Below, piece by piece: positions 1 to 7,844 of a stretch of DNA of 50,388 nucleotides; position 1 is the first letter of the stretch, and the number at the start of each line of letters is the position of its first letter. Source of the DNA: JBEKHT01 sp049511715 (GTDB lineage Bacteria; Chloroflexota; Anaerolineae; Anaerolineales; RBG-16-64-43). A program made the position numbers and the translations under genes. Under the pieces are notes generated by a model. The model saw nothing but the letters and a program-made list of their open reading frames with translations, was not told the origin of the DNA and ran no database searches. The stretch lies in contig JBEKXU010000023.1 of the NCBI GenBank assembly GCA_049511715.1, positions 1 through 50,388 of the forward strand, read 5' to 3'.

Positions 1-2
1 GG

Positions 3-692
3 GTGATCGAGCTGGAGGGTTTGACGAAGGTGTACCGGATGGGGGAGGTGGAGGTGCCGGCGTTGTGCGGGGTGACGCTGGGGATCGAGCGGGGAGAGGT
101 GGTGGCGGTGATGGGGCCGTCGGGGTCGGGGAAGAGCACGCTGATGAATCTGATAGGGTGTTTGGACCGGCCGACGGCGGGGACGTACCGGTTGGACGGG
201 GTGATGGTGGGGGAGTTGACGGACGATGAGCTAGCGTTGATCCGGAATCGGAAGGTCGGGTTTGTGTTTCAGAGTTTCAACTTATTAGGGCGGCTGACGG
301 CGATGGCGAACGTCGAGTTGCCGATGAGGTACGGGCAGGGGCAGGAGCGGAAGCGGGAGCGGGCGGAGGCGTTGTTGGAGTCGGTGGGGCTGGGGGATCG
401 GATGAAACACCGGCCGATGGAGCTATCGGGGGGGCAGCAGCAGCGGGTGGCGATTGCGCGGGCGTTGGCGAACGATCCGGCGGTGGTGCTGGCGGATGAG
501 CCGACGGGGAATCTAGACAGCAAAGCGGGGGCGGAGATTCTGGACATTTTGTTGCGGTTGAATCGGGAGCGAGGGACGACGCTGGTGTTGGTGACGCACG
601 ATGCGAACATTGCGGGGCGGACGCAGCGGACGATTCGGATGAAAGACGGGGTGATAGAGGGGAACCATGCTACTGGGACAAAACTTAGTTGA
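3..692 (+). CDS. MacB/LolD-type ABC transporter ATP-binding protein
   Basis: ATPase subunit of a MacB-type exporter that works with the FtsX-fold permease encoded just downstream. The 229-residue protein has Walker A GPSGSGKS (about 38-45), the Q-loop glutamine near 90, the signature LSGGQ (141-145) followed by QQR, Walker B VVLADE (161-166) and a late switch histidine in LVTHD. The start is a GTG at base 3, giving the MIELEGLTKVY beginning usual for this family, so the gene is probably complete, although an upstream start outside the window cannot be excluded. It overlaps the permease by 26 bp. Codon use is strongly G-ending (GGG, GCG, ACG, CGG), unlike every gene after about 2 kb. MacB-type systems export peptides, lipoproteins or drugs; the substrate here is unknown. 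Confidence 0.93.
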   Translation: MIELEGLTKVYRMGEVEVPALCGVTLGIERGEVVAVMGPSGSGKSTLMNLIGCLDRPTAGTYRLDGVMVGELTDDELALIRNRKVGFVFQSFNLLGRLTAMANVELPMRYGQGQERKRERAEALLESVGLGDRMKHRPMELSGGQQQRVAIARALANDPAVVLADEPTGNLDSKAGAEILDILLRLNRERGTTLVLVTHDANIAGRTQRTIRMKDGVIEGNHATGTKLS

Positions 693-1938
693 GGCGCTGG
701 AGAGTCTGACCGCGAACAAGCTGCGGACGGCGCTGACGATGCTGGGGATCGTGATTGGGGTCGCGGCGGTGATAGCGTTGCTGTCGGTTGGGCAGGGGGC
801 GTCGGCATCGATCACGAACTCGATCAATTCGATCGGGACGAATTTGATCTTTGTATCGCCGGGGGGGAGTACGGCGGGGGGGCGGAGTGCGAGTCCGGGG
901 GCGGGGGAGCCGATCACGCGGCCGTTGACGCTGGAGGATGCGGCGGCGCTGGCGAGTCCGGTGAACGTGCCGGATGCGGAGGCGGTGGCGCCGGTGGTGG
1001 AGCGGCGGGGGACGCTGGAGGCGGCGGGGCAGACGGATTCGACGACGGTGATGGGGGTAGATCCGAGCTACCAGACGGTGGAGGACGTGAATTTATCGGA
1101 GGGGACGTTCATCACGACGGCGCAGGTGACGGGGCGGGCGCCGGTGGTGGTGTTAGGGGCGACGGTAGCGACGACGCTGTATGGGACGACGAGCGGGTTG
1201 GTCGGGCAGACGGTGCGGATACAGGGTCAGCCGTTTCGGGTGATTGGGGTGGAGGCGGCGAAGGGGGGGAGTGGGTTTTTCAATGCCGATGATCAGGTGT
1301 TGGTGCCGTTGACGGCGGCGCAGACGCGGCTGGGGGGGCGGGGGGCGTTTGCGGGGTCGAGTCCGGACCAGGTGAGCATGATCATGGTGCAGGCGACGAG
1401 TGCGCAGACGACGAATGCGGCGGTGACGGAGATCACGGGGGTGTTGGAGGCGCGGCACCAGGATCAGGCGGGGGTGGATGATTTCACGGTGACGAATGAG
1501 CAGAATCTATTGCAGAGTGCGACGCAGATCACGGGGGTGCTGACGATCTTTCTGGGGGGGATAGCGGCGATCTCGCTGCTGGTGGGTGGGATTGGGATCA
1601 TGAACATCATGCTGGTGTCGGTGACGGAGCGGACGCGGGAGATTGGGTTGCGGAAGGCGCTGGGGGCGCGGCGGCGGGACGTGTTGACGCAATTTTTGAC
1701 AGAGTCGGCGACGTTGAGTTTGGGGGGTGGGGTGATTGGGCTGCTGCTGGGGGCGGGGCTGGCGTGGGTGATTGGGCGGGTGGCGTCGGCGAGTGGGACG
1801 AGTTTTGTTCCGGTGATCACGCTGACGTCGGTACTACTGGCGATCCTATTTTCGGCGGCGGTGGGGTTGTTCTTTGGGATCTATCCGGCCTCGCGGGCGG
1901 CGAGTCTGGAACCGGTCGAAGCCTTGCGCTACGAGTAG
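667..1938 (+). CDS. MacB/FtsX-family ABC transporter permease
   Basis: Membrane subunit of the exporter, 423 residues. It has one N-terminal membrane segment (about 20-45, preceded by the family motif ESLTANKLRTALTMLGIVIG), a large extracytoplasmic MacB-like core domain (about 50-270) and three C-terminal FtsX segments (roughly 285-320, 340-365, 380-410). The coupling motif TREIGLRKALGARRRDVL is present, and the end ASLEPVEALRYE is the usual MacB permease terminus. The ATG lies inside the ATPase gene, so the two are translationally coupled. The last 42 bp, including the stop codon, are repeated exactly once immediately downstream. No adaptor (MacA-like) gene is visible; it may lie upstream of the window. 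Confidence 0.92.
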   Translation: MLLGQNLVEALESLTANKLRTALTMLGIVIGVAAVIALLSVGQGASASITNSINSIGTNLIFVSPGGSTAGGRSASPGAGEPITRPLTLEDAAALASPVNVPDAEAVAPVVERRGTLEAAGQTDSTTVMGVDPSYQTVEDVNLSEGTFITTAQVTGRAPVVVLGATVATTLYGTTSGLVGQTVRIQGQPFRVIGVEAAKGGSGFFNADDQVLVPLTAAQTRLGGRGAFAGSSPDQVSMIMVQATSAQTTNAAVTEITGVLEARHQDQAGVDDFTVTNEQNLLQSATQITGVLTIFLGGIAAISLLVGGIGIMNIMLVSVTERTREIGLRKALGARRRDVLTQFLTESATLSLGGGVIGLLLGAGLAWVIGRVASASGTSFVPVITLTSVLLAILFSAAVGLFFGIYPASRAASLEPVEALRYE

Positions 1939-1980
1939 GCGGCGAGTCTGGAACCGGTCGAAGCCTTGCGCTACGAGTAG
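1897..1980 (+). repeat. Perfect 42-bp tandem duplication spanning the permease stop codon
   Basis: Bases 1897-1938 (the last 13 codons and stop of the permease gene) are repeated without a mismatch at 1939-1980. The second copy lies after the stop and is not translated. The duplication coincides with the point where G-ending codon style gives way to the composition of the rest of the window. It could be a recent slippage duplication or an assembly artefact at a contig join. Confidence 0.95.
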
Positions 1981-2012
1981 CAGGCGACCTCACTACCTGA
2001 GGAAGGAGTCCC

Positions 2013-2052
2013 AGGGGCTGTCCTGGAATCCCTGGAAGGGACGGCCCCTTTT
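2013..2052 (+). terminator. Intrinsic terminator after the ABC exporter operon
   Basis: An 11-bp stem (AGGGGCTGTCC pairing with GGGACGGCCCCT, with one G-T pair) closes a short loop and is followed by TTTT. It lies 75 bp after the permease stop and fits a Rho-independent terminator for that operon. Confidence 0.7.
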
Positions 2053-2380
2053 GATTCCCCCGCGGATGTCCCGGACCTAGGGGGACCAAATCCTCGTTAT
2101 TGCGGTTGCCTGCGCTGCGGCAACCCGGCAAGGAAATCTCCCCGTCTCTCCGATCGTGCGCGGCAGGGAAGAGTGTGTGTATGTCGTCCCATCGCGCGTG
2201 GCCGCCTGGACGCAGGGGGAGAGGAGAATCGTGGCCCCTTGGCCTCCGCCGGCGGCGCCGCATAACGATCCAGGGTTTCTATCTGCCTCTATGCTTCAGG
2301 CTCGGATTGCCGGAGCGGCTCGGGTCTTTCCTGGTACCGGCTCGTCGGAAGAAGGCCGGGAATCGGGAGACGCAGCGGCG
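2053..2380. other. Non-coding stretch between the exporter and pcm
   Basis: No credible gene was seen. It contains a perfect 7-bp hairpin (GGTTGCC / GGCAACC, near 2103-2125) without a T tract. Open frames in this stretch have no domain-like sequence and conflict with each other. Confidence 0.5.
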
Positions 2381-3007
2381 TCAGCGCGCTTTTTCATTGT
2401 TCCACCCATATTGGCCGATGAGAGGGACAAAGGCAACAGGCAAGACGTCTTCTTCATCCCACCGGGTCTCACGGCGCGTCCACAGTTCCAGTCTCTGTCC
2501 GCCGGTTGGTCCTGTAGGAAGGACCAGTCGGCCACCCGGGGAAAGCTGTTCCAGCAGGGGCGGGGGCACAGAAGGAGGCGAAGCGGTGACCAGGATGGCG
2601 TCGAAAGGAGCCTGCTGGGGCAAGCCGCACGACCCATCACCGACGAGGACGGTCACGTTTCGGTACCCCAGATGCCGGAGAGTCTCCCTGGCCAGTTGTG
2701 AAAGCGTCTCATGGCGCTCCATGCTAAAGACCTGCCTTGCCAACAGCGAAAGAAGAGCCGCCTGGTATCCTGAACCGGTCCCCACCTCCAAGACCTTTTC
2801 CCGCCCGTTCAGCTGGAGCAATTCGGTCATCAGGGCGACAACATACGGCTGAGAGATGGTCTGGCCGCGCCCGATCGGCAAGGGCATGTCCTCATAGGCT
2901 AGGCCCCGGTCTTGCTCCGGAACGAACAAGTGCCGAGGGACTTCGCGCATCGCGACAAGCACCCGGGGGTCATGAATCCCGCGCCGGATGAGCTGATCCT
3001 GGACCAT
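2381..3007 (-). CDS. pcm: Protein-L-isoaspartate O-methyltransferase
   Basis: SAM-dependent enzyme that methylates L-isoaspartyl residues so that age-damaged proteins can be repaired in the cytoplasm. The 208-residue protein matches the family in length and shows the N-terminal motif RGIHDPRVLVAMREVPRHLFVP, the substrate loop LPIGRGQTISQPYVVALM, the SAM-binding motif VLEVGTGSGYQAALLS and the later ILVTASPP. The reading frame stays open to 3313, but the extra residues are low-complexity and not Pcm-like. The ATG at 3007 has no clear ribosome site; a TTG at 3028 is preceded by GAGGAGG, which is buried in a hairpin (see that entry). Neighbours do not form an obvious operon with it. Confidence 0.9.
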   Translation of the reverse strand: MVQDQLIRRGIHDPRVLVAMREVPRHLFVPEQDRGLAYEDMPLPIGRGQTISQPYVVALMTELLQLNGREKVLEVGTGSGYQAALLSLLARQVFSMERHETLSQLARETLRHLGYRNVTVLVGDGSCGLPQQAPFDAILVTASPPSVPPPLLEQLSPGGRLVLPTGPTGGQRLELWTRRETRWDEEDVLPVAFVPLIGQYGWNNEKAR

Positions 3008-3028
3008 CCGCTCACGCGACGTCCGCAA

Positions 3029-3050
3029 GGCCTCCTCTCCCGAGGAGGCC
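3029..3050 (-). promoter_or_regulatory. GNRA-capped hairpin enclosing a ribosome-binding sequence upstream of pcm
   Basis: Read on the minus strand, GGCCTCCTC and GAGGAGGCC form a perfect 9-bp stem closed by the tetraloop GGGA, which fits the stable GNRA class. The 3' arm contains GAGGAGG, a strong Shine-Dalgarno sequence immediately before TTG 3028 and 22 bases before ATG 3007. In the transcript this site would be paired, so translation of pcm may be restrained. The structure is visible; the control is inferred. Confidence 0.5.
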
Positions 3051-3436
3051 GGGGTTCCCGCCGCGGTGGAACGCCTGCGCAAGAACCCCAGAGCGGGCCA
3101 GCGGCCGCCCCCGCCTTTTCCAGAGCCCGAGAAGGTCTCAGGCAAAGCGTGACTCCTTCCCAGCGTTCGCCTCAATCGGGGAACCAGTTTGCCCCTCAAG
3201 CCCGCGCGGGTCTTTGGGTATGAACGGTAGATCGCGGGGCCCCTTGCCACCTTTGCAAAAAGAGAGCGTCCACTTGCACATCTCGGGAGATTCCCTGAGC
3301 GGTGAAACCGCAAACCCCTAGCGCCAAAGGGGAAGAGGACAAGGCGTCCTTCTTCAGATTCTTGTCACGGCGCGAAGGCTGTCCGGGGTGGTAACCCGCG
3401 GTACCTGCAATCGGCAAAAAGAGTCTTCCGAAAAAT

Positions 3437-3465
3437 ATTCTAGCTCGGACAAGGAAAACTGTCCA
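3437..3465 (-). promoter_or_regulatory. Sigma-70-type promoter reading toward pcm
   Basis: Minus strand: -35 TGGACA (3460-3465), a 17-base spacer, then -10 TAGAAT (3437-3442). Both hexamers match consensus at five of six positions. Transcription would run toward pcm with a leader of about 400 bases. Confidence 0.55.
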
Positions 3466-3927
3466 TCGGGTGAGGATCGGAAGGAGATTCGTCGCGCCAG
3501 GGAGGTGGGGGAGCTTGAGGTCAATTTGGAAACGCGCCCCGGGACACTCTCCCGGGCCCTCGGCCTCCGGCCACGGAGACCTGGGGTCCAGAGCCCGCCA
3601 GGGCTCAGCAAAAGGGGACCGCCGCCGGACGAGGTTTGCTCCCGGGGGTCCAGGTTCGACGGATCATCCATTGGACCTGACGGCGGCGTCCAGGACGGGA
3701 GGCTCCGGCCAGCTCGCGAGGAAGGGAAACGAGTTCGAAGGCTCCCCGCGGGGAAAACCCCGCCATCCCCGAAAGGTTCTGGCTTCCTCGCCCGCGGTGC
3801 CAGCCGGCGCAACCCAGTCGCTCGTTGGAGGCCGACGGCTCCCAGAGCCTATTGCAAAAGCAACCTGCTCCGGGAAGGTCGACCTTCCGATGCCAGCGCG
3901 GCGATTGGGCGTGGACGATCGCGCCGC

Positions 3928-3956
3928 TTGTCCCTCGGGCCCGCGTGTGTTATGGT
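3928..3956 (+). promoter_or_regulatory. Possible promoter of the lipoprotein gene
   Basis: TTGTCC (3928-3933), a 17-base spacer, then TATGGT (3951-3956). Each hexamer matches four of six consensus bases. It lies 132 bases before the lipoprotein start. Confidence 0.3.
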
Positions 3957-4088
3957 GAAACCGTCCCATCCGCTGCGACTGAACTCCACGGAGGGGGCAA
4001 CCATCGCTGGGCTTTCTGCATGCGGCAAGAACCTGATCCAGGTACGCCCGCGCGTCGCGGCTGCGCACACGTATTCCAGGTGCTCTGC

Positions 4089-4667
4089 ATGAAAATCAGA
4101 GAGAATGCCCTGATCCCGGTAGGGAGCGCCCTGGCGTGTCTGCTGATCGCCTGCAGCTTCTCTGGGGCCGTGGCCGGGTCGCTTTGGCCGGGGCCGAGCT
4201 CGACGGCTGGTCAGACCGCAACGGTTCCGGCGGCCGCGACCTCCGCGCCGGCAGTGACCGCTTTTCCGGCCTTGACCCCGGGACCGGCGACTACCGCCGA
4301 CACATGTCCTCCGGTCGCGCTCGAGTCCTGGAAAGAAAAGGTCCTGCCGGTGCTCGAGGAAGCGAACACGGATGAGCATGCCGTGGAGGGCGATGTCTTC
4401 GGTGCGCGGGCCAAAGCCTCAACGTACTATGACCGAGCTCAGACCTGGATCGCGATTCTGAAAGAGTCGGATCCTCCGCCGTGCGCTGTCCCTGCGAACC
4501 AAATGATGCTCCAGACGGCTGCCGACTGGAGTCAGGCTCTCATGTACCTGGAGCAGGGAAACTACCCTGGGATGTTCACTTATTTCCAACGGTCGGCCGC
4601 AGATGTCCAACAAGCGACCCCGTTGCTCCAAGCCTTCTTCGCCGGATCCTCCGGGCCGGGAGGGTAG
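4089..4667 (+). CDS. Small secreted lipoprotein of unknown function
   Basis: The 192-residue product starts MKIRENALIPVGSALACLLIACSFSG. The basic start, hydrophobic stretch and LIAC lipobox (Cys22) indicate export and lipid anchoring on the outer face of the membrane. A threonine/alanine/proline-rich linker (about 36-75) follows, then a mainly helical domain (about 78-190) with two cysteines (in TCPPVAL and PPCAVPA) that could form a disulfide. The frame is open further upstream to 3825, but that part is arginine-rich and unlike a protein start, so ATG 4089 is preferred. I do not recognise the helical domain. It stands alone between long non-coding stretches. Confidence 0.72.
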   Translation: MKIRENALIPVGSALACLLIACSFSGAVAGSLWPGPSSTAGQTATVPAAATSAPAVTAFPALTPGPATTADTCPPVALESWKEKVLPVLEEANTDEHAVEGDVFGARAKASTYYDRAQTWIAILKESDPPPCAVPANQMMLQTAADWSQALMYLEQGNYPGMFTYFQRSAADVQQATPLLQAFFAGSSGPGG

Positions 4668-5121
4668 GAGCATCCGCCCGACGCCGCTTCCCCCGTCGGG
4701 GAGGGACCGAATTTCAGTCCGGACGATCTGACCTCTGCCCCTTGCCGAGGCAGGCCTCGGATCAAGATGGCCAAATTCCGTGGAAAGAAATCTCGAGCCG
4801 GTTGGACGGTTTGGAAAGCAGCCGGGGGTGGAGATCCGTGCGATGGGGCTGGGGCAGCGATTGGGGAGGCGAGGCCGCAGCTTGTCTTGGGGGGCCGAAG
4901 CGAGGATTCCTCTCCGCAGCGCGCCATGGCGGGGACCTCCATGGCCCGTTGCAGGCCGGCCAGTTCAGAGGGACAACCCTCGGCGAAAACTCGTCCCGGC
5001 ACGAGAAGGGCTCGGCTCCTCCTTCTCGCTGTGTCACGAGGCCAGGACCAACAGCAACCCCTCTCGCTCTTGACGATCGGTCCAGCTGGCCAGACCCTCT
5101 TCCGCTGAGACTCTCATCCGC
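4668..5121. other. Non-coding stretch after the lipoprotein gene
   Basis: No supported gene. A 6-bp hairpin CCGAGG-CAGG-CCTCGG lies near 4744-4759, about 80 bases after the lipoprotein stop, but it has no T tract. Open frames here are arginine/serine-rich shadows. Confidence 0.45.
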
Positions 5122-5763
5122 TCAGCCGAAACGTTGCTCCTTCCAGACGTTCGCCTCGTTGTGATAGCCGGCCTGCTCCCAGAACCCGAGACGGTCATCG
5201 CGCATGAACTCCAGACCACGGAGCCATTTGCCGCCTTTCCAGAAGTAGGGGGTGTTGCGGTCGTTCTTTCCGGGAATGTAGCCCACGACTCCGCGCAGAG
5301 GAAACCCGTGCTCGGGGGTCAAGGGCTCACCGTTGAAGTGAGTCGCGAGCAGGAAGGCCTCGCTCAGAGCGATCTCCAACGGGACGTTCACGGTGAATCC
5401 GTACTCGCAATGCTGCATGAGGAAGTGAGCGCTCGGCTTGAGCTGGAGAATTCCCTGATTCACCAAAGTGCGCAGGGAAACGCCCTCCCAGACCGTATCA
5501 AATTTGCTCCAGCGCGTGACGCAGTGGATATCCATCTTGACCTGGGTCCGCGGCAGTCGTTGGAACTCCTCCCAATTCCAGCGCATCTCGCTCACGACCT
5601 CGCCGAAAACCCGCAGGTCCCACTGGGCCGGGTCGAACCGAGGGACCGGTCCGTAATGGAGGACCGGGAACTTTTGGGTCAGGGACTGGCCCGGCGGAAG
5701 GCGACCCTCTCCCTTTATTTTCTCTTCGTTTTGACGGCGGTCCTTTCCCAGCAGAGCGAACAT
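5122..5763 (-). CDS. Sulfite-oxidase-like molybdopterin oxidoreductase
   Basis: A 213-residue protein of the oxidoreductase molybdopterin-binding fold (sulfite oxidase / MsrP catalytic subunit family). It carries the motif DIHCVTRWSKFDTVWEGV, whose cysteine is expected to bind molybdenum, and later PLRGVVGYIPGKNDRN and KWLRGLEFMRDD. Start ATG 5763 is chosen because GGGGAG lies just upstream; residues encoded further upstream are not conserved-looking. There is no Tat signal or membrane segment, so this looks like the short cytoplasmic form rather than periplasmic MsrP. The physiological substrate cannot be told from sequence. The phosphoribosyltransferase gene lies 115 bp upstream in the same direction, possibly co-transcribed. 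Confidence 0.88.
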   Translation of the reverse strand: MFALLGKDRRQNEEKIKGEGRLPPGQSLTQKFPVLHYGPVPRFDPAQWDLRVFGEVVSEMRWNWEEFQRLPRTQVKMDIHCVTRWSKFDTVWEGVSLRTLVNQGILQLKPSAHFLMQHCEYGFTVNVPLEIALSEAFLLATHFNGEPLTPEHGFPLRGVVGYIPGKNDRNTPYFWKGGKWLRGLEFMRDDRLGFWEQAGYHNEANVWKEQRFG

Positions 5764-5878
5764 ATCTCCCCATTCCCGCTCGACTTGGCCTGGAAACAGC
5801 AACCCTCGAGGCCGCGCCCGACCGGCAACCCTCGCCGGCCAGAACTTGGCCAACCTGCCCCCTGAGGGAAACGCGGCC

Positions 5879-6430
5879 TCAGGTGAACAGAGGCAGATGA
5901 CCCAGCGAGATGATGTCCTGCCACTTGGCGCGTTCCCCCTCGGTAAAAATCGCCACCTCGGCGACAATTTCGGCTCCAGCTTTTTGCATGAGCAGGCGCA
6001 TCCCCTGCAGGGTGGATCCGGTACTGATCACGTCGTCCACCAAAGCGACTTGGCTTCCCTGAAGGAGTTCGCGGTCCTTCTCATCCAGGTAGAGGATCTG
6101 CTTGGCGCCGGTCGTGATCGAAAGGGTTTCTGCCTGAAGCGCCTCTCCCATGTAGGGCTTGTACACCTTGCGCAGGACGACGTAGGGCTTGCCCAGAGCC
6201 ACGGAGAGGGCGTGAACCAGAGGGATGCTCTTCGCTTCTGCCGTGACCAAGAGCCGGACCGGCTTCCCCTTGAGTCGGGCCGCCAGAGCCTGAGCGCAGG
6301 CCTGAACGAGCTCCGTGTCGCCCAGGATGTTCAGGATGGCGATGCGCAACCCCGGCTTGATCTCGAAAAGCGGGAGGTTGCGCTTTAGTCCCGCTAGTTC
6401 CACCGCATAGGTTTCTCGTTGAGGAGCCAT
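5879..6430 (-). CDS. Adenine-phosphoribosyltransferase-like protein
   Basis: Type I phosphoribosyltransferase fold, 183 residues, close in size to adenine phosphoribosyltransferase. The PRPP-binding signature VALVDDVISTGSTLQGM is clear, as is an upstream LLVTAEAKSIPLVHALS segment resembling the PPi loop. The likely reaction is purine base plus PRPP to nucleotide, but specificity is not proven. ATG 6430 is preceded by AAGGGGAAC, a good ribosome site. A -10 hexamer TATAAT lies 70 bp upstream at 6501-6506. The frame extends upstream of 6430 with no family resemblance. Confidence 0.85.
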   Translation of the reverse strand: MAPQRETYAVELAGLKRNLPLFEIKPGLRIAILNILGDTELVQACAQALAARLKGKPVRLLVTAEAKSIPLVHALSVALGKPYVVLRKVYKPYMGEALQAETLSITTGAKQILYLDEKDRELLQGSQVALVDDVISTGSTLQGMRLLMQKAGAEIVAEVAIFTEGERAKWQDIISLGHLPLFT

Positions 6431-6500
6431 GTTCCCCTTTTCTTTTCTTGATCCCGGACGGAAACACGAACCAGAGCCCTGCGCCATCAGAGGCTGGGGT

Positions 6501-6506
6501 ATTATA
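6501..6506 (-). promoter_or_regulatory. -10 element of the phosphoribosyltransferase gene
   Basis: A perfect TATAAT on the minus strand, 70 bases before ATG 6430. The matching -35 region (CACCCC) is weak. Confidence 0.45.
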
Positions 6507-6717
6507 TTCGGAAGTGGAACCCTGGGGTGATCTTCCCTCCCCGGATCCGGCTTCCCCTGGGGAGGTGAAAGGTGCCTAGGCCGCCGGTCCGGTGCGCCGC
6601 GAAGCGAAAGCCGCATCCGCAGCGTCGGGGTGTGACGGCTCGGGGCAGGAAAAAACTGTTTGCTGTCAGGTTGCGGGGCAGCCAGGATTGAACCGGCAGC
6701 GCCATCCAATCAGCCAG

Positions 6718-7656
6718 ATGCGCTCAATCTTCCTGGGATTCTCCAGCGTCCTCCTTCTTGGGCTCTTGCGCCTCGCGGCCCTGTCGAGTCCTGTGCTTGA
6801 CCGACTGGAAGTCGACCTTTGGCCGGAGTATGACAGTCCAGGAGTGCTGGTGGTCTACCACATCCAACTCCCCGCTGGCACGCCTCTGCCGGAACTCTTG
6901 CATTTTCGGATCCCGACCGCCGCCGGCGAGCCCAGCGCCATCGCCTCCGAGCAACCCGACGGCTCGTTGCTCAGTCTTCCCTACGATCGGCAGGTCTCTG
7001 GGAATCTATCGATCGTGAGCTTCAGGGCGCCAACGACCCGGTCTCAGTTGGAGTACTACGATCCCTCCCTTCAGACCCAAGGGGCCAATCATCAATTCAC
7101 GTACCTGTGGCCCGGCGACTATGAGGTACGGGACCTGACCATCCAGGTAAAGCAACCCGCCGAAGCGACAGAGATGCAGATTACTCCGGACCTGGGCGGA
7201 GGAGTGCTGGGGAGCGACGGGTTGCTCTACTTCAGTCATTCCCTCGGTGCAAGCCCCGCCGGGCACGAAGTCTCCGTGGCACTTAGCTACGTAAAGAGCA
7301 GCCCCGCGCTGAGTTTTGAGCGCTTGCAACCATTGCAACCGATCGCCCTTCCCCCTCCGCCCTGGGAACGTTTGTTCAATTGGCCTGGCGGACTGGGTGT
7401 CCTGGGCGGGATGGGGGTGGCACTGGGAGCGATAGGAGCCGCGCTTGTGGTGATCGTCTTGGCAACGGTGGTCTTCCTGCGAGCGCGCCGCCGAGGAACA
7501 ACAGGCCAGCGGGGAAAACGTCCGGGACGCGATGGGGGTCAGGAAGAAGCCTCCGTGGCCGCGCGGTTCTGCCCCCAGTGCGGCTATCCGGCCGGAGAAA
7601 CCGACCTCTACTGCCGCATGTGTGGAACCCGCTTAAGGGGGACCCAACCCCTTTAG
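6718..7656 (+). CDS. Membrane-anchored protein with C-terminal zinc ribbon, upstream of ccmE
   Basis: A 312-residue protein of unknown function. It has an N-terminal hydrophobic signal or anchor (MRSIFLGFSSVLLLGLLRLAAL), an extracytoplasmic beta-rich domain (about 25-230), one strong membrane segment (about 248-272), a basic linker and a C-terminal zinc ribbon CPQCGYPAG...YCRMCG (about 285-303). The topology implies an outer sensing or binding domain and a cytoplasmic zinc ribbon. ATG 6718 is chosen because the signal peptide begins there, although no clear ribosome site precedes it. It points into the ccm cluster, 188 bp before ccmE, and a second zinc-ribbon protein is encoded inside the cluster, so a role in haem or cytochrome c handling is plausible but inferred. 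Confidence 0.75.
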   Translation: MRSIFLGFSSVLLLGLLRLAALSSPVLDRLEVDLWPEYDSPGVLVVYHIQLPAGTPLPELLHFRIPTAAGEPSAIASEQPDGSLLSLPYDRQVSGNLSIVSFRAPTTRSQLEYYDPSLQTQGANHQFTYLWPGDYEVRDLTIQVKQPAEATEMQITPDLGGGVLGSDGLLYFSHSLGASPAGHEVSVALSYVKSSPALSFERLQPLQPIALPPPPWERLFNWPGGLGVLGGMGVALGAIGAALVVIVLATVVFLRARRRGTTGQRGKRPGRDGGQEEASVAARFCPQCGYPAGETDLYCRMCGTRLRGTQPL

Positions 7657-7844
7657 CCGGATCCCAACCCGGTTCTCATTCGGGGCTAATCCGGGCCGAG
7701 GACAATTCGCTCGGTCCGGCAAGTGACTTGCGACCAGCGAATAAGAGTCACGTTGCCCCGAAGGCCGTTCCGCTGGGGAAAAGACCGTTGCAGATTTCGG
7801 CCGCCGGGTGCCAGGTTGCTTGGCGCCAGGAAGGATAACGTGCG

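Larger units (their letters stand above)
3051..4088. other. Long non-coding stretch between pcm and the lipoprotein gene
   Basis: About 1 kb with several overlapping open frames on both strands. None has a recognisable domain, a signal peptide or consistent codon use, so no gene is called. It holds two promoter-like sequences (3437-3465 minus, 3928-3956 plus) and a short A/T-richer patch near 3425-3445. If the minus-strand promoter is used, roughly 400 bases of leader precede pcm, enough for an RNA element that I cannot identify. Confidence 0.5.

Noticed and set aside
3377..3410. T-box-like words (GGGTGGTAACCCGCGG) on the plus strand
   Set aside because: Similar to the T-box antitermination motif, but there is no specifier stem and no aminoacyl-tRNA synthetase or amino-acid gene downstream.
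3196..3417. Minus-strand open frame of 73 codons in the pcm leader
   Set aside because: It would begin at TTG without a ribosome site and has no recognisable domain; it is more likely leader RNA.
3388..4092. Overlapping open frames of 130-230 codons on both strands
   Set aside because: They are arginine/glycine/proline-rich, overlap each other and show no motif; typical high-GC shadows.
6674..6760. Complete tRNA gene on the minus strand
   Set aside because: Only a T-arm-like part is present; the 5' acceptor, D-arm and a normal anticodon loop cannot be found.
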